DNA from: SAR86 cluster bacterium SAR86B
Lineage (GTDB): Bacteria > Pseudomonadota > Gammaproteobacteria > Magnimaribacterales > D2472
Length of the DNA: 51,742 nucleotides
Direction: 5' to 3'
NCBI GenBank assembly: GCA_905181955.1
Contig: CAJJAC010000011.1
Span: forward strand, 1-51,742
Shown piece after piece: positions 16,748-29,165 of the stretch. Position numbers and translations under genes: made by a program. The notes below the pieces were generated by a model. The model had not been told where the DNA came from and made no database searches. It saw only the letters and a list, made by a program, of their open reading frames with translations. The stretch's first letter is position 1. Every line of letters begins with the position of its first letter.

Positions 16748-19700
16748 ATGACATACAGTTATACCGAAAAAAAGAGAATAAGAAAGAATTTTGGAACTTT
16801 TGCAAAGGTTATGGATCTTCCTAACCTTATAGAAACCCAATTAGATTCTTATTCAGAATTTCTTCAATCAGAAGTCAGTCTTGAGGCTAGGAAAAGGCAA
16901 GGACTTGAAGAGGTTTTTCAATCTTTATTTCCTATAACCAGTGTTTCAGGTAACGCTGCCCTTGAATATGTATCTTATGAGTTAGGTAAAAATGTATATG
17001 ATGTCCAAGAATGCCTTGTTCAAGGATTATCTTATTCAGCACCACTTAGAATTAAAGTTAAATTAGTTCTTTATGATAGAGAAACAAATTTTAAAGAAGT
17101 AAAAGATATTAAAGAAGGTGAAGTCTTTATGGGCGAAGTTCCGCTCATGACGGATGATGGATCTTTTGTTATTAATGGAACTGAGAGAGTTGTTGTTGCT
17201 CAGTTACATCGATCACCTGGTGTATTTTTTGATCATGATAAAGGCAAAACTCATTCATCCGGTAAAGTATTATATTCAGCCAGAATTATTCCTTATAGAG
17301 GGTCTTGGTTAGATTTTGAGTTTGATCCCAAAGATATCTTATTTTGTAGAATTGATAGAAGAAGAAAGATACCAGCTACTATTATGCTGAGAGCCTTAGA
17401 TATGGGCACCGAAGAAATACTAACGAATTTTTATGAAAATGATTCTTATACTTTAGACAAAGAATCCGTTATTTTAAAAATAATACCTGAAAGACTGCGT
17501 GGAGAAACTCTTGCAGTTGACATTAAAGTTAAAAGTAAAGTCTTCGTAGAAGCAGGAAAAAGAATAACAGCAAAACATGTTAGAGAGATGGCTAAATCTA
17601 CAATTAGTGAATTAGCTCTCCCTGAAGATTACTTGCTAGGAAAAGTAACAGCAAAAGATATTTTTAATAAAGAAACAGGAGAAATTCTAGTTTCTGCCAA
17701 CACACTTATCGACATTACAGTTCTTGAGTTACTTAAAGAAAGTAATGTTACAGATTTAGAGTGTCTGTATATAAATGAATTAGATAAAGGTCCATATATT
17801 TCTGACACACTAAGATCAGATCCTACATCGAATAGATTAGAGGCTTTAGTTGAAATTTATAGAATGATGAGACCTGGAGAACCGCCTACAAAGGATTCAG
17901 CAGATACATTATTTAATAACCTTTTCTTCAATTCAGAAAGATATGATCTTTCAGAAGTTGGCAGAATGAAATTTAATAGAAGGCTAAAAATAGAAGAGGA
18001 TAAAGAGAGTCCTAATATTTTAGACAAAGCCGACATTATAGAAGTCATGAAAGGCATCGTAAGTATTAGAGACGGCCATGACGTGGTTGATGATATTGAC
18101 CATCTTGGTAACAGAAGAGTTAGGTCAGTTGGTGAAATGACAGCTAACCAATTTAGAGTTGGTTTAATTAGAGTAGAAAGAGCTGTAAGAGAAAGATTAA
18201 GCATGGCTGAAGCAGATGAGTTAGGTCCACAAGATCTCATTAACGCTAAACCAGTAACAGCTGCTATCAAAGAATTCTTTGGATCAAGTCAGTTATCTCA
18301 ATTTATGGATCAAAATAATCCATTATCAGAAATAACACACAAACGAAGAGTCTCAGCACTAGGACCCGGAGGTCTTACTAGAGAAAGAGCAGGTTTTGAA
18401 GTTAGAGATGTTCATCCTACTCATTATGGAAGAGTGTGCCCAATTGAAACTCCTGAAGGACCAAACATTGGTTTAATTAATTCTTTTGCTTCATACGCAA
18501 GAACTAATAATTACGGTTTTATCGAAACTCCATATAGAAAAGTAGTTGATGGCAAAGTAACAGATAATATCGAATATTTATCTGCAATTGATGAAAGTGA
18601 ACATGTTATTGCTCAGGCTAACGTCGTACTAGATAAAAATAATAGATTTGTTGATGATTTAGTTGCTGTTAGACATGCTAGTGAATTTGAACTTATGTCA
18701 CCTGACAGAGTTGATTTAATGGATGTATCCCCTCAGCAAGTTGTATCTATTGCAGCATCATTAATCCCGTTTTTAGAACATGATGATGCTAACAGAGCCC
18801 TAATGGGATCAAATATGCAACGACAAGCTGTTCCATGTCTTAGACCAGAAAAACCATTAGTTGGAACTGGTTTAGAGTCAGTTGTTGCTAGAGATTCAGG
18901 TGTTTGTATAATTTCTAAAACAAACGGTATTGTCGAGAATGTTGACGCAGCTAGGATAGTTGTTCGAGTTACTGATACAAAACATAGTAATTCAGCTGTA
19001 GACGTTTATAACTTAATAAAATATACAAGATCAAATCAAAATACATGTATTAACCAAAGACCAATAGTTAAAGTTGGAGATAAAGTAAAAGCTGGAGATG
19101 TTTTGGCTGACGGACCATCTATTGATAATGGTGAATTAGCTTTAGGTCAAAATATTAGAATTGCATTTATGCCATGGAATGGATATAACTTTGAGGATTC
19201 AATTTTAATATCTGAAAAGGTTGCTCGTGAGGATCGATTTACATCGATACATATTCAAGAACTTACTTGTATCGCTCGAGACACTAAGCTTGGTTCGGAA
19301 GAGATAACATCTGATATTCCAAATGTCGGAGAAGGTTCACTAGGAAAACTAGATGACTGCGGTATTGTATATGTTGGTGCTGAGGTTGAACCTGGAGATA
19401 TATTAGTGGGTAAAATTACTCCTAAAGGTGAAACCCAATTATCACCAGAGGAAAAACTTTTAAGAGCTATCTTTGGTGAGAAAGCTTCTGATGTTAAAGA
19501 TACATCCTTAAGAGCTCCATCTAGTACAAAGGGTACTGTTATTGGGGTAGAAGTCTTTACAAGAGATGGTGTTGAAAAAGACACAAGAACTCAAGCAATT
19601 GAAGAAGATCATTTATCTGAATCTAAGAAAGATGCTGATGATGAAACAAGAATTGTTGAGGAAGCAACAAAATTAAGAGTCGCTGAAATCTTAAAAGGCA

Positions 19701-20818
19701 ATAAAGTTGTCAAAGCTTCTGGAATGAAGAAAGGCGCTTCGATTTCTCTTGATGACTTATCTGAACTTTCATTAGATGAACTATTAGCTATACGAACAGA
19801 TTCTGATTCAGTTAATACAAGAGTAGAAGAGACTGAGAAGAATCTAAAACAATACCTAAAGGACATTAAGACAAGATTTGAGGAAAAAAGAGAAAAAATA
19901 ATTAGAGGTCATGACTTAGCACCTGGTGTTATTAAAATAGTAAAAGTCTACCTTGCAATCAAGAGAAGAATTCAGCCTGGAGATAAGATGGCTGGAAGAC
20001 ATGGTAATAAAGGAGTTATATCTGAAATAATGCCAGTAGAAGATATGCCTCACGATAAATATGGCGTTCCTGTTGATATAGTTCTTAATCCACTTGGAGT
20101 GCCTTCAAGAATGAATGTCGGACAGGTTCTCGAGACTCATATGGGTATGGCTGCAAAAGGTATTGGAGAGAAAATTGATTCAATGCTAAAAGAAAACGCT
20201 AAACCAGCTGAGTTAAAAGTTTACTTAGATAAACTTTATAATAAGAATGCAGCTAATAAAGAAGATATAGAATCATTTAATAATGCTGAAATTGTTGAAT
20301 TAGCTTCAAATCTTACTTCTGGACTTCCTATTGCAACACCAGTTTTTGATGGTGCTAAAGAGAGTGAGATTAAGGATTTATTAAAACTTGCAGGACTTCC
20401 AGAATCTGGACAGTTCACATTATATGACGGAAGAACAGGAACTAAATTTGAGCGACCTGTTACCGTTGGATATATGTATATCATTAAACTTAATCACTTA
20501 GTTGATGACAAAATGCATGCTAGATCAACTGGATCATACAGCTTAGTAACACAGCAACCGCTGGGTGGTAAAGCTCAGTTTGGTGGCCAAAGATTTGGTG
20601 AAATGGAGGTATGGGCACTTGAGGCTTATGGAGCTTCATACACCCTTCAGGAAATGCTTACTGTTAAATCAGATGATGTGGCTGGAAGAACAAAAATGTA
20701 CAAGAATATTGTTGCTGGATCCTATCAAATGGATGCAAGTATCCCTGAGTCGTTTAATGTCCTTAGTAAGGAAATTAAATCACTTGGTATTAATATTGAA
20801 TTAGATTCAGATAACTAG
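16748..20818 (+). CDS. rpoB: RNA polymerase subunit beta
   Basis: The catalytic beta subunit, 1356 residues (E. coli 1342). It has the rifampicin-pocket segment [18 protein letters not shown] and [13 protein letters not shown] with wild-type-like residues, the [16 protein letters not shown] motif, the flexible-flap and switch regions, [12 protein letters not shown], and the C-terminal clamp segment [20 protein letters not shown]. No intein, split or large lineage insertion stands out. It ends 9 bp before rpoC; the ribosome site of rpoC lies at its stop codon. Confidence 0.99.
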   Translation: MTYSYTEKKRIRKNFGTFAKVMDLPNLIETQLDSYSEFLQSEVSLEARKRQGLEEVFQSLFPITSVSGNAALEYVSYELGKNVYDVQECLVQGLSYSAPLRIKVKLVLYDRETNFKEVKDIKEGEVFMGEVPLMTDDGSFVINGTERVVVAQLHRSPGVFFDHDKGKTHSSGKVLYSARIIPYRGSWLDFEFDPKDILFCRIDRRRKIPATIMLRALDMGTEEILTNFYENDSYTLDKESVILKIIPERLRGETLAVDIKVKSKVFVEAGKRITAKHVREMAKSTISELALPEDYLLGKVTAKDIFNKETGEILVSANTLIDITVLELLKESNVTDLECLYINELDKGPYISDTLRSDPTSNRLEALVEIYRMMRPGEPPTKDSADTLFNNLFFNSERYDLSEVGRMKFNRRLKIEEDKESPNILDKADIIEVMKGIVSIRDGHDVVDDIDHLGNRRVRSVGEMTANQFRVGLIRVERAVRERLSMAEADELGPQDLINAKPVTAAIKEFFGSSQLSQFMDQNNPLSEITHKRRVSALGPGGLTRERAGFEVRDVHPTHYGRVCPIETPEGPNIGLINSFASYARTNNYGFIETPYRKVVDGKVTDNIEYLSAIDESEHVIAQANVVLDKNNRFVDDLVAVRHASEFELMSPDRVDLMDVSPQQVVSIAASLIPFLEHDDANRALMGSNMQRQAVPCLRPEKPLVGTGLESVVARDSGVCIISKTNGIVENVDAARIVVRVTDTKHSNSAVDVYNLIKYTRSNQNTCINQRPIVKVGDKVKAGDVLADGPSIDNGELALGQNIRIAFMPWNGYNFEDSILISEKVAREDRFTSIHIQELTCIARDTKLGSEEITSDIPNVGEGSLGKLDDCGIVYVGAEVEPGDILVGKITPKGETQLSPEEKLLRAIFGEKASDVKDTSLRAPSSTKGTVIGVEVFTRDGVEKDTRTQAIEEDHLSESKKDADDETRIVEEATKLRVAEILKGNKVVKASGMKKGASISLDDLSELSLDELLAIRTDSDSVNTRVEETEKNLKQYLKDIKTRFEEKREKIIRGHDLAPGVIKIVKVYLAIKRRIQPGDKMAGRHGNKGVISEIMPVEDMPHDKYGVPVDIVLNPLGVPSRMNVGQVLETHMGMAAKGIGEKIDSMLKENAKPAELKVYLDKLYNKNAANKEDIESFNNAEIVELASNLTSGLPIATPVFDGAKESEIKDLLKLAGLPESGQFTLYDGRTGTKFERPVTVGYMYIIKLNHLVDDKMHARSTGSYSLVTQQPLGGKAQFGGQRFGEMEVWALEAYGASYTLQEMLTVKSDDVAGRTKMYKNIVAGSYQMDASIPESFNVLSKEIKSLGINIELDSDN

Positions 20819-20827
20819 GAGAGCAAA

Positions 20828-23800
20828 TTGAGAGACTTATTAAATTTACTAAAACCAGGTCAAGACGATTTTACTACAATATCTGCTGGGCTAGCTTCAC
20901 CACAAATGATCAAATCATGGTCCTTTGGTGAGGTAAAAAAACCTGAGACTATAAACTATAGAACTTTTAAACCAGAAAGAGATGGTCTTTTTTGTTCTAA
21001 AATTTTTGGACCTATAAAAGATTACGAATGTATTTGTGGAAAATATAAACGTATGAAACACAGGGGTGTAGTTTGTGAAAAGTGTGGAGTTGAAGTTACC
21101 CTAGCTAAAGTTAGAAGAGAAAGAATGGGTCATATCGACCTTGCCGCACCCGTTGCCCATATATGGTTCTTAAAATCTCTTCCATCAAGAATTGGTTTAC
21201 TGCTTGATATTACACTTCGTGAAATTGAAAGAGTTTTATATTTTGAAAGTTATATTGTTACTGATCCTGGGTTAACTGACTTAGAGAAAGGACAAATATT
21301 AACTGAAGAAGAATACGTAGAATCTTTTGATGAATATGGTGATGATTTTAGTGCTGATATGGGAGCTGAAGCTATTCAAGGATTACTTCAAGATCTTGAT
21401 ATTGAAGATGAAATAAGAGTTATTAGAGAAGAGATTCCTCAAACAAACTCAGAAACTAAACTTAAAAAACTTTCTAAAAGATTAAAGCTTTTAGAAGCTT
21501 TTAATAATTCAGGTAATAAGCCTGAGTGGATGGTTATGACAGTTTTACCTGTTTTACCACCAGATTTAAGACCTTTAGTTCCTCTTGAGGGCGGAAGGTT
21601 TGCTACATCTGATCTAAATGATTTATATAGAAGAGTTATTAATAGAAACAATAGATTAAAAAGATTACTTGAATTAAGTGCTCCTGACATCATTGTAAGA
21701 AATGAAAAGAGAATGCTTCAAGAATCAGTCGATGCTTTGCTAGATAATGGAAGAAGAGGAAGGGTTATTACAGGAACTAATAAAAGACCTCTTAAATCTT
21801 TAGCAGACATGATTAAAGGTAAAGGCGGAAGGTTTAGACAAAACCTACTAGGGAAAAGGGTAGATTATTCAGGAAGATCTGTAATCGTATCTGGCCCAAA
21901 TTTAAAACTACATCAATGTGGCTTACCTAAGAAGATGGCGCTTGAATTATTTAAACCATTTGTTTATGGAAAATTAGAGCAAAGAGAACTTGCTACAACT
22001 ATTAAATCAGCCAAAAAGTTAGTGGAAAGAGAAACGCCTGAAGTATGGGAAGTTTTAGAAGATGTTATTAGAGAGCATCCGGTGATGCTTAATAGAGCTC
22101 CAACTCTTCATAGATTAGGACTTCAAGCTTTTGAACCTAAACTTATTGAAGGCAAAGCAATCCAACTCCATCCATTAGTTTGTGTTGCATTTAATGCTGA
22201 CTTTGATGGTGATCAGATGGCAGTTCATGTTCCTTTAACTCTTGAAGCTCAGTTAGAAGCTAGAGCATTAATGATGTCGACTAACAATATACTTTCTCCA
22301 GCTGACGGAGCGCCAATAATTAATCCTACTCAAGATATGATACTTGGTCTTTATTACATGACCAGAGAGAAAGTTAACTCTAAAGGTGAAGGAAGAGTAT
22401 TTAGTAACCCAGATGAAGTTTTAAGAGCTTTTGAGGCTGAAACCATCTCATTACATGCAAATATCAGATGCAGAATAGCAAATGCTGAGAAGGGAACTTA
22501 TATAGAAGATACAACTGTAGGCAGAGTCCTTGCTTGGAGAATTACTCCTATTGAAGTTGGATTTGATAATATTAATAAAACTTTAAATAAAAAATCAGTA
22601 TCAAAACTAATTGATATTTCATACAGAAAAGCTGGTCTAAAGAAAACAGTAATTTTTGCTGATCAGTTGATGTATTTAGGTTTTGATTTTTCTACTAGGT
22701 CAGGATCCTCAATTGGAGTAAATGACTTTGTAATTCCTGAGGCTAAAGCTTCTATTGTTGAAGCTTCTGAAAAAGAAGTTAAGGCCATAGCAAAACAATT
22801 TGAATCTGGATTAGTTACTAATGGCGAAAGATACAATAAAGTTATTGATATCTGGTCTAAAGCAAATGAGCAAGTTTCAAAAGCCATGATGGAAAAAATT
22901 AGTACCGAGATCGTCAAAGACGCAGATGGCAACGATGTTCAGCAAGCGTCTTTTAATTCTGTATATATTTATGCAGATTCTGGTGCAAGAGGATCTCCTG
23001 CACAGATTAGACAGCTTTCTGGAATGAGAGGCTTAATGTCAAAACCTGATGGATCTATTATTGAAACTCCAATTACTGCTAATTTTAGAGAAGGCTTATC
23101 TGTTTTACAGTACTTTATTTCAACTCATGGAGCCAGAAAAGGCCTAGCTGATACAGCTTTAAAAACAGCTAACTCTGGTTATCTAACTAGAAGACTTGTT
23201 GATGTATCTCAAGATTGTGTAGTTGTAATAAGTGATTGTGAGACAAAAGATTCTATTACAGTTACTTCAATTATTGATGGCGGAGAGATCATACAAGCTC
23301 TTACAGACAGAATTTTAGGAAGAGTTATAGCGGAGCCTATTTTAGATGGAGAAGGCAAAGAGCTATTTGCAATAGGAACAATGTTGGATGAGGAAGCTTT
23401 AGATAAAATAGAGCCTCTAAATCTTGCAACATTAAAAGTTCGCTCCTCTATGACTTGTGAAGCTCCTCATGGAGTATGTTCAAGTTGTTATGGAAGAGAT
23501 CTTGCAAGAGGACATCTAGTCCACAGAGGAGAAGCTGTGGGTGTTGTGGCTGCTCAATCAATCGGTGAACCTGGAACACAGCTAACCATGAGAACTTTCC
23601 ACATTGGTGGCGCTGCTTCAAGCTCCTCAGAAGCTAATGCAATCTTTAATAAAAGTGCTGGTCAAGTGTCTTTCTCAGATGAGATGAAGACTGTTACCAA
23701 TAAAGATAAACTTCAGGTTGTAGTATCCAGAAACACTATGTGTACTATTACTGATATTCAAGGAAAATTAGTAGAACAATATAAAGTTCCATACGGTGCA

Positions 23801-25009
23801 ACTTTAGAGGTTGATAATGCTGCTGATTTAAAAGATGGAATAAAAATTGCTTCTTGGGATCCTTATACAAGACCGATTATTTCAGAAGTATCAGGAAAGG
23901 TTAAACTGAATGATATCGTCGATGGAGTAACTGTAACAACTCAAACAGATGAACTGACTGGACTAAGCAGTATAGAGATAATGGATGTCTCTGTAAGACC
24001 TTCAGCTGGAAAGGAATTAGTTCCTTCCATGTCACTAGTTGATTCAAAAGGTAATGCAGTTCTTGTTGGTGATCATAAAGCTCCAGCAACCTATACACTA
24101 CCTGCAAATGCCTTAGTTAATTTAGCTCCAAATCAGAAGGTAACTGCTGGTGAAGTTCTTGCACGTATACCTCTTGGCGCATCAAAAACAAAAGATATTA
24201 CAGGTGGACTTCCTAGAGTAGCTGACCTGTTTGAGGCAAGAAAGCCTAAAGACGCAGCTGTTCTTTCTGAATCGACAGGAATTATTTCCTTTGGTAAAGA
24301 AACTAAAGGCAAAATAAGGCTTGTTATTACTCCAGATGGAGCGACTAAGAAGATTCAGAATACCGAGATGTTGATTCCAAAACATAGAACTCTTTCTGTT
24401 TTTGAAGGTGAGAGAATTACTAAAGGTGATATTATTTCAGATGGGCCTTATAGCCCGCATGACATCCTTAGATTGAAAGGTGTTCCTGAACTAACTAACT
24501 TTATAGTAAATGAAATTCAGGACGTTTACAGACTTCAAGGTGTTTCAATCAATGATAAACACATTGAAACTATTCTTCGTCAAATGTTAAGAAAAGCTCT
24601 TATTGTTGATGGCAATGATACTAAATTTATTCAGGGTGATCAGGTTGGTTACGCTGCAATGAAGGAAGAGAACAAAAGAATCTCTTCTGATGGTAGAACT
24701 CCTGCAGAGTATGAAAGAGTTTTACTTGGTATTACAAAAGCTTCTCTTGCAACTGACTCATTCATTTCGGCCGCTTCTTTCCAAGAAACTACAAGGGTTT
24801 TGACTGAAGCTGCTGTTACTGGGAAAAAGGATCATTTACGTGGTCTTAAAGAAAATGTTGTTGTTGGAAGGCTTGTTCCTGCTGGAACAGGAATGGAATT
24901 CCATGACAGACTTAAAAATAAAAAACAACTAGATCTTGAGGAATCAACTCTTTCAGCTGATGATATTGAAGCAGCATTAAGACAAGAGCTTCAAGAAAGT
25001 GAGGAATAG
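20828..25009 (+). CDS. rpoC: RNA polymerase subunit beta'
   Basis: The catalytic beta' subunit, 1393 residues (E. coli 1407), starting at TTG 20828 with AGGAG 5 nt upstream. The N-terminal zinc site shows [20 protein letters not shown]. The catalytic Mg2+ site NADFDGDQM is at about 456-464 with its three Asp. The second zinc site is around [19 protein letters not shown]. The trigger-loop and bridge-helix segments ([36 protein letters not shown] type) are intact. The str operon promoter begins 3 bp after its stop. Confidence 0.99.
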   Translation: MRDLLNLLKPGQDDFTTISAGLASPQMIKSWSFGEVKKPETINYRTFKPERDGLFCSKIFGPIKDYECICGKYKRMKHRGVVCEKCGVEVTLAKVRRERMGHIDLAAPVAHIWFLKSLPSRIGLLLDITLREIERVLYFESYIVTDPGLTDLEKGQILTEEEYVESFDEYGDDFSADMGAEAIQGLLQDLDIEDEIRVIREEIPQTNSETKLKKLSKRLKLLEAFNNSGNKPEWMVMTVLPVLPPDLRPLVPLEGGRFATSDLNDLYRRVINRNNRLKRLLELSAPDIIVRNEKRMLQESVDALLDNGRRGRVITGTNKRPLKSLADMIKGKGGRFRQNLLGKRVDYSGRSVIVSGPNLKLHQCGLPKKMALELFKPFVYGKLEQRELATTIKSAKKLVERETPEVWEVLEDVIREHPVMLNRAPTLHRLGLQAFEPKLIEGKAIQLHPLVCVAFNADFDGDQMAVHVPLTLEAQLEARALMMSTNNILSPADGAPIINPTQDMILGLYYMTREKVNSKGEGRVFSNPDEVLRAFEAETISLHANIRCRIANAEKGTYIEDTTVGRVLAWRITPIEVGFDNINKTLNKKSVSKLIDISYRKAGLKKTVIFADQLMYLGFDFSTRSGSSIGVNDFVIPEAKASIVEASEKEVKAIAKQFESGLVTNGERYNKVIDIWSKANEQVSKAMMEKISTEIVKDADGNDVQQASFNSVYIYADSGARGSPAQIRQLSGMRGLMSKPDGSIIETPITANFREGLSVLQYFISTHGARKGLADTALKTANSGYLTRRLVDVSQDCVVVISDCETKDSITVTSIIDGGEIIQALTDRILGRVIAEPILDGEGKELFAIGTMLDEEALDKIEPLNLATLKVRSSMTCEAPHGVCSSCYGRDLARGHLVHRGEAVGVVAAQSIGEPGTQLTMRTFHIGGAASSSSEANAIFNKSAGQVSFSDEMKTVTNKDKLQVVVSRNTMCTITDIQGKLVEQYKVPYGATLEVDNAADLKDGIKIASWDPYTRPIISEVSGKVKLNDIVDGVTVTTQTDELTGLSSIEIMDVSVRPSAGKELVPSMSLVDSKGNAVLVGDHKAPATYTLPANALVNLAPNQKVTAGEVLARIPLGASKTKDITGGLPRVADLFEARKPKDAAVLSESTGIISFGKETKGKIRLVITPDGATKKIQNTEMLIPKHRTLSVFEGERITKGDIISDGPYSPHDILRLKGVPELTNFIVNEIQDVYRLQGVSINDKHIETILRQMLRKALIVDGNDTKFIQGDQVGYAAMKEENKRISSDGRTPAEYERVLLGITKASLATDSFISAASFQETTRVLTEAAVTGKKDHLRGLKENVVVGRLVPAGTGMEFHDRLKNKKQLDLEESTLSADDIEAALRQELQESEE

Positions 25010-25011
25010 TG

Positions 25012-25040
25012 TTGACCGCAACCACTCAGCTCTATAAAAT
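25012..25040 (+). promoter_or_regulatory. Putative str operon promoter (rpsL-rpsG-fusA)
   Basis: TTGACC (25012-25017), a 17-bp spacer and TAAAAT (25035-25040) are followed by the GC-rich discriminator CGCGCTC, the type found at stringently controlled promoters. It fills most of the 55-bp rpoC-rpsL gap, leaving a leader of under 25 nt without a Shine-Dalgarno. Confidence 0.65.
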
Positions 25041-25064
25041 CGCGCTCTAACTTAAATAATTATT

Positions 25065-25436
25065 ATGGCAACAGTAAATCAATTAGTAAAAAAATCTAGA
25101 AAACCTAAAATCAGGAAAACTGATGTACCTGCTCTTGAGGCTTGCCCTCAAAGAAGAGGAGTATGTACAAGGGTTTATACCACCACACCTAAGAAACCAA
25201 ACTCAGCTTTAAGAAAAGTATGTAGAGTTAGGCTAACTAGTGGATTCGAAGTAACTTCATATATAGGCGGAGAAGGTCATAACTTGCAAGAGCATTCACT
25301 TGTTCTTATTAGAGGGGGTAGAGTTAAAGATTTACCTGGGGTTAGATATCACACAGTAAGAGGAGCACTAGATACATCTGGTGTTGCAAATAGAAAACAA
25401 AGGCGTTCTAAATACGGCGCTAAAAAGAGTAAATAA
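25065..25436 (+). CDS. rpsL: 30S ribosomal protein S12
   Basis: Decoding-centre protein of 123 residues. It has the conserved [19 protein letters not shown], including the lysine whose change gives streptomycin resistance, and [12 protein letters not shown] with the aspartate that is methylthiolated in many bacteria. The residues look wild-type and drug-sensitive. No Shine-Dalgarno precedes the ATG (AAATAATTATT). Two bases separate it from rpsG, so the approximately 100-nt rpsL-rpsG spacer where S7 binds in E. coli is absent. Confidence 0.98.
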   Translation: MATVNQLVKKSRKPKIRKTDVPALEACPQRRGVCTRVYTTTPKKPNSALRKVCRVRLTSGFEVTSYIGGEGHNLQEHSLVLIRGGRVKDLPGVRYHTVRGALDTSGVANRKQRRSKYGAKKSK

Positions 25437-25438
25437 GT

Positions 25439-25909
25439 ATGCCTAGAAGAAGAAGTCCCGAAAAACGAAAAATATTACCAGATCCTAAGTATAAAGATCT
25501 TATCTTAGCGAAATTCATGAATAATCTGATGAAAGATGGTAAAAAATCTATAGCTGAGAAAATTGTTTATGGAGCTTTTGATAGAATTACTGAAACTACA
25601 AAAGAAGATCCACTAGAGATTTTTACAAAAGCTTTGTATGAAGTTAGCCCAGTTGTTGAAGTTAAATCAAGAAGAGTCGGTGGCGCTAACTACCAGGTCC
25701 CAATAGAAGTAAGGCCATCGAGAAGACAGGCTTTAGCCATGAGATGGATAGTCGAAGCTGCAAGAAAAAGAAGCGAGAAATCTATGCACTTAAGACTTGC
25801 TGGAGAATTGACTGACGCATCGCAGAAAAAAGGTAATGCTGTTAGAAAAAGAGAAGATGTTCACAAGCAGGCAGAAGCCAATAAAGCTTTCTCTCATTTT
25901 AGATTTTAA
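25439..25909 (+). CDS. rpsG: 30S ribosomal protein S7
   Basis: Nucleates assembly of the 30S head and contacts the E-site tRNA. The 156-residue protein begins [17 protein letters not shown] and contains the signature [19 protein letters not shown] and the C-terminal [21 protein letters not shown] type ending (here [15 protein letters not shown]). It lies between rpsL and fusA in the standard str order. Confidence 0.98.
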   Translation: MPRRRSPEKRKILPDPKYKDLILAKFMNNLMKDGKKSIAEKIVYGAFDRITETTKEDPLEIFTKALYEVSPVVEVKSRRVGGANYQVPIEVRPSRRQALAMRWIVEAARKRSEKSMHLRLAGELTDASQKKGNAVRKREDVHKQAEANKAFSHFRF

Positions 25910-25929
25910 TCCCTAAACAAATATAAATT

Positions 25930-28032
25930 ATGGCAAGAGAAATTCTTTTAAATAGATATCGTAATGTCGGTATATGTGCTCACGTTGATGCAGGTAAAAC
26001 TACAACCACTGAAAGAGTGCTTTTTTATACAGGATTGTCCCATAAGATTGGTGAAGTGCATGATGGTGCTGCTGTCATGGACTGGATGGAGCAAGAGCAA
26101 GAAAGAGGTATAACTATTACATCTGCTGCCACAACTTGTTTTTGGAGCGGAATGGAGCAACAGTTTCCTCAGCATAGAATCAATATCATTGATACTCCAG
26201 GTCACGTAGATTTTACGATTGAAGTAGAAAGATCATTAAGAGTTTTAGATGGCGCTGTGGTAGTTTTTTGTGCGACTTCAGGAGTTGAGCCTCAATCAGA
26301 GACAGTCTGGAGACAGGCAAATAGATATGAAGTTCCAAGAATTGTTTTTGTTAATAAAATGGATAGAGCTGGAGCTGACTTTGAAAGGGTAATTGCTCAA
26401 ATTAAAGATAGACTCCAAGCCAACATTGTTCCAATTCAATATAATATTGGCGCTGAAGAAAACTTTAAAGGTGTTGTAGATTTGATAAACATGAGAGCAA
26501 TCTATTGGAATGAAGATGATCAAGGTTTAACTTTTGATTCAAAAGAAGTTCCAGAAGATCTTCTAGTTAAATGTAATCAGCTTAGAGAAGAAATGGTTGA
26601 AGCTGCTGCTGAGGCAAATGAAGAGTTAATGGATGCATATCTGGAAACAGGTGAGCTTTCAATAGCCCAAGTTAAAGAAGGCTTGAGAATTAGATCGCTA
26701 GGAAACGAACTTATTTTAGGTTTATGTGGATCAGCATTTAAGAATAAAGGCGTTCAAGCAATGCTTGATGCTATTGTCGATTTTTTACCCGCACCAGATG
26801 AAGTAAAAGCTATTGAGGGTGTAATTCCAAATAACAGTGAAGAAGACGAAGAATTTGATTCTAGAAAATCATCTGATGATGAACCTTTCTCAGCACTTGC
26901 TTTTAAAATTGCAACAGATCCTTTCGTCGGAACTTTAACCTTTATAAGAGTTTATTCTGGTGTTCTGTCTGTTGGTGATGGTGTTATGAATACAACTAAA
27001 TCTAAAAAAGAAAGAGTTGGAAGAATGGTTCAAATGCATTCAAATAATAGAGAAGAAATTAAAGAAGTTAGAGCAGGTGATATTGCTGCCTGTATTGGTC
27101 TTAAAGATATTACAACGGGAGATACTCTTTCTGATGCATCTAAACCTATTGTTTTAGAAAGAATGGACTTTCCAGAACCAGTTATTTCAGTTGCCGTTGA
27201 ACCCAAATCTAAGCCAGATCAAGAAAAAATGTCTATGGCTTTAGGTAAGTTAGCACAAGAAGATCCATCATTTAGAGTTACTAGTGATGAAGAGACAGGC
27301 CAAACAATTATTTCAGGAATGGGAGAGCTTCATCTTGATGTTCTTGTTGATAGAATGAGAAGGGAATTCTCAGTAGAGGCAAATATAGGTAAACCACAAG
27401 TTTCTTATAGAGAAACTATTAAAGAAACTGTAGAAGTAGAAGGTAAGTTTGTAAGACAGAGTGGTGGTAAAGGTCAATATGGTCATGTTTGGATAAAACT
27501 AGAGCCTCTAGGTTTAGATGATGAATATGAATTTGTTGATAAAATTGTTGGTGGAGCTATTCCAAAAGAATATATACCTGCTGTCAATAAAGGCATTCAA
27601 GAGCAAATGCAAAATGGAGTTATAGCTGGGTATCCATTGCTTGCATTAAGAGCAACTCTTTACGATGGATCTTTTCATGATGTTGATTCAAATGAAATGG
27701 CATTTAAGATAGCAGGATCCTTAGCTTTAAAAGATGGAGCAAATAAAGCTAAACCCGCATTATTAGAACCAATTATGAAGGTAGTAGTAGTTACTCCTGA
27801 AGACCATATGGGTGATGTTGTAGGAGATTTAAACAGAAGAAGAGGAATAATTTTAGGCATGGATGACATAACTTCAGGTAAAGAGGTTTCTTCAGAAGTC
27901 CCTCTTGCAGAGATGTTTGGATACGCAACAGATTTAAGATCTCAAACACAAGGAAGAGCTACATTTACAATGGAATTCACCAAGTACGGCGAAGTTCCTA
28001 ACAATATTGCTGAAGGGTTAAAATCCACTTAA
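25930..28032 (+). CDS. fusA: Translation elongation factor G
   Basis: GTPase that drives translocation and, with RRF, ribosome recycling. The 700 residues (E. coli 704) have the P-loop AHVDAGKT (17-24), [24 protein letters not shown], and domains II-V with [13 protein letters not shown] and the C-terminal [15 protein letters not shown]. No Shine-Dalgarno is evident before the ATG. Downstream, where E. coli has tufA, there is only a 124-bp promoter region before rpsJ. Confidence 0.98.
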   Translation: MAREILLNRYRNVGICAHVDAGKTTTTERVLFYTGLSHKIGEVHDGAAVMDWMEQEQERGITITSAATTCFWSGMEQQFPQHRINIIDTPGHVDFTIEVERSLRVLDGAVVVFCATSGVEPQSETVWRQANRYEVPRIVFVNKMDRAGADFERVIAQIKDRLQANIVPIQYNIGAEENFKGVVDLINMRAIYWNEDDQGLTFDSKEVPEDLLVKCNQLREEMVEAAAEANEELMDAYLETGELSIAQVKEGLRIRSLGNELILGLCGSAFKNKGVQAMLDAIVDFLPAPDEVKAIEGVIPNNSEEDEEFDSRKSSDDEPFSALAFKIATDPFVGTLTFIRVYSGVLSVGDGVMNTTKSKKERVGRMVQMHSNNREEIKEVRAGDIAACIGLKDITTGDTLSDASKPIVLERMDFPEPVISVAVEPKSKPDQEKMSMALGKLAQEDPSFRVTSDEETGQTIISGMGELHLDVLVDRMRREFSVEANIGKPQVSYRETIKETVEVEGKFVRQSGGKGQYGHVWIKLEPLGLDDEYEFVDKIVGGAIPKEYIPAVNKGIQEQMQNGVIAGYPLLALRATLYDGSFHDVDSNEMAFKIAGSLALKDGANKAKPALLEPIMKVVVVTPEDHMGDVVGDLNRRRGIILGMDDITSGKEVSSEVPLAEMFGYATDLRSQTQGRATFTMEFTKYGEVPNNIAEGLKST

Positions 28033-28062
28033 AAGTAGAATTTATAAAACTGTTTAATTATG

Positions 28063-28092
28063 TTGACAGTGTTGCTCCTAGGAGCTTAGAAT
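28063..28092 (+). promoter_or_regulatory. Putative S10 operon promoter
   Basis: A consensus TTGACA (28063-28068), an 18-bp spacer and TAGAAT (28087-28092) lie in the fusA-rpsJ gap. A 12-bp perfect palindrome, GCTCCTAGGAGC (28074-28085), fills the spacer. The predicted leader to rpsJ is only about 58 nt, too short for the E. coli-type S10 leader of about 170 nt. Confidence 0.68.
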
Positions 28093-28156
28093 ACTCCACA
28101 TTTTGTAATTAGCAGACTGTGAAAATAAAAGAACAATAAGGTAAAAAATAGAAAAA

Positions 28157-28468
28157 ATGGATAATCAATCAATAAGAATTAGGCTCAAAGCATTTGATTA
28201 CAGATTGATTGATGCATCTACTAAACTAATTGTTGAAACTGTTAAAAAGACAGGAGCAATAGTAAGAGGACCGATTCCATTACCTGTAAAGAAAGAAAGA
28301 ACAACTATATTGACTTCGCCGCATAAAGATAAAGATGCAAGAGATCAGTATGAAATAGTTACATATAAAAGACTTATGGATATTGTTGAGCCAACTGATA
28401 AAACGGTTGATGCATTAATGAAATTAGATTTATCCGCAGGGGTAGATGTCCAAATAAGTCTTGGATAG
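28157..28468 (+). CDS. rpsJ: 30S ribosomal protein S10
   Basis: 30S head protein that also acts as NusE in antitermination. The 103-residue length is the same as in E. coli. It contains [35 protein letters not shown] (conserved SPH loop) and the C-terminal [17 protein letters not shown]. The nearest Shine-Dalgarno-like AAGG is about 15 nt before the ATG, which is weak. It is the first gene of the S10 cluster and is followed by a 61-nt spacer holding an rRNA-like element. Confidence 0.98.
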   Translation: MDNQSIRIRLKAFDYRLIDASTKLIVETVKKTGAIVRGPIPLPVKKERTTILTSPHKDKDARDQYEIVTYKRLMDIVEPTDKTVDALMKLDLSAGVDVQISLG

Positions 28469-28485
28469 TAGAATTTTTAACGCTT

Positions 28486-28515
28486 AGGCGGCCATAGAGG
28501 GTGAATAGCCCCGTA
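28486..28515 (+). promoter_or_regulatory. Putative L4 autoregulatory site: mimic of 23S rRNA domain I
   Basis: This 30-nt stretch of the rpsJ-rplC spacer aligns with E. coli 23S rRNA nt about 311-340 at 26 of 31 columns, from my memory of that sequence. It shares AGGCG, ATA, AGGGTGA and AGCCCCGTA in the same order, with three mismatches and two single-base gaps. In E. coli, L4 contacts this part of domain I (cross-link at about U321) and regulates its own operon by binding an rRNA-like leader before rpsJ. Here the copy sits 2 nt before the AAGGAG (28518-28523) of rplC and one gene upstream of rplD (L4). Binding could block initiation at the rplC TTG. The resemblance is seen; the function is inferred. 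Confidence 0.72.
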
Positions 28516-28529
28516 AAAAGGAGAATAAA

Positions 28530-29165
28530 TTGAGCACTGGCTTAATAGGAAAAAAATCTGGAATGTCACGTCTTTTCTTAGAAGACGGCACATCTATACC
28601 TGTTACTGTAATATCAGTATGTGGTAACTTTGTTGCAGATATTAAAACTTCGGATAGAGATGGATATGATGCATTAGTCGTATCTAAGATAAAAAAATCA
28701 AATAATTTAACAAAATCAACAAAAGAATTCTTTAAGAAAGTTAATCTAGAACCAGGTAAATTAGCTGAATTTAGAACAAATGCTGATAATGCTGCTGGAT
28801 ACCAAATAGGAAATCATCTTACAGCTGATGTTTTTGAAACTGGTCAATATGTTGATATTACAGGAACCTCAAAAGGTAAAGGTTATGCTGGTGTTATAAA
28901 ACGTCATAACTTTGCTATGCAGGATGCAACTCACGGTAACTCTCTTTCTCATAGAGCGCATGGCTCTATTGGACAGTGTCAAACGCCTGGCCGAGTATGG
29001 AAAGGTAAAAAAATGTCAGGCCATATGGGTAATGCAACAACAACAGTACAAAGCTTAAAAATTGTTGAATTAGATGTAGAGAATAATGTTCTTTATGTAA
29101 AAGGTGCAGTTCCAGGATTTAACGGATCAGATTTAAAAATTAAACCATCACTCAAGAAAAAATGA
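28530..29165 (+). CDS. rplC: 50S ribosomal protein L3
   Basis: Early assembly protein near the peptidyl transferase centre. The 211 residues start at TTG 28530, chosen because AAGGAG lies 6 nt upstream and the protein begins [15 protein letters not shown]. The internal loop [20 protein letters not shown] and [13 protein letters not shown] reach towards the catalytic centre and include the Gln that is methylated in E. coli. It overlaps rplD by 4 bp (ATGA). Its ribosome site abuts the 23S-like element at 28486-28515. Confidence 0.98.
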   Translation: MSTGLIGKKSGMSRLFLEDGTSIPVTVISVCGNFVADIKTSDRDGYDALVVSKIKKSNNLTKSTKEFFKKVNLEPGKLAEFRTNADNAAGYQIGNHLTADVFETGQYVDITGTSKGKGYAGVIKRHNFAMQDATHGNSLSHRAHGSIGQCQTPGRVWKGKKMSGHMGNATTTVQSLKIVELDVENNVLYVKGAVPGFNGSDLKIKPSLKKK

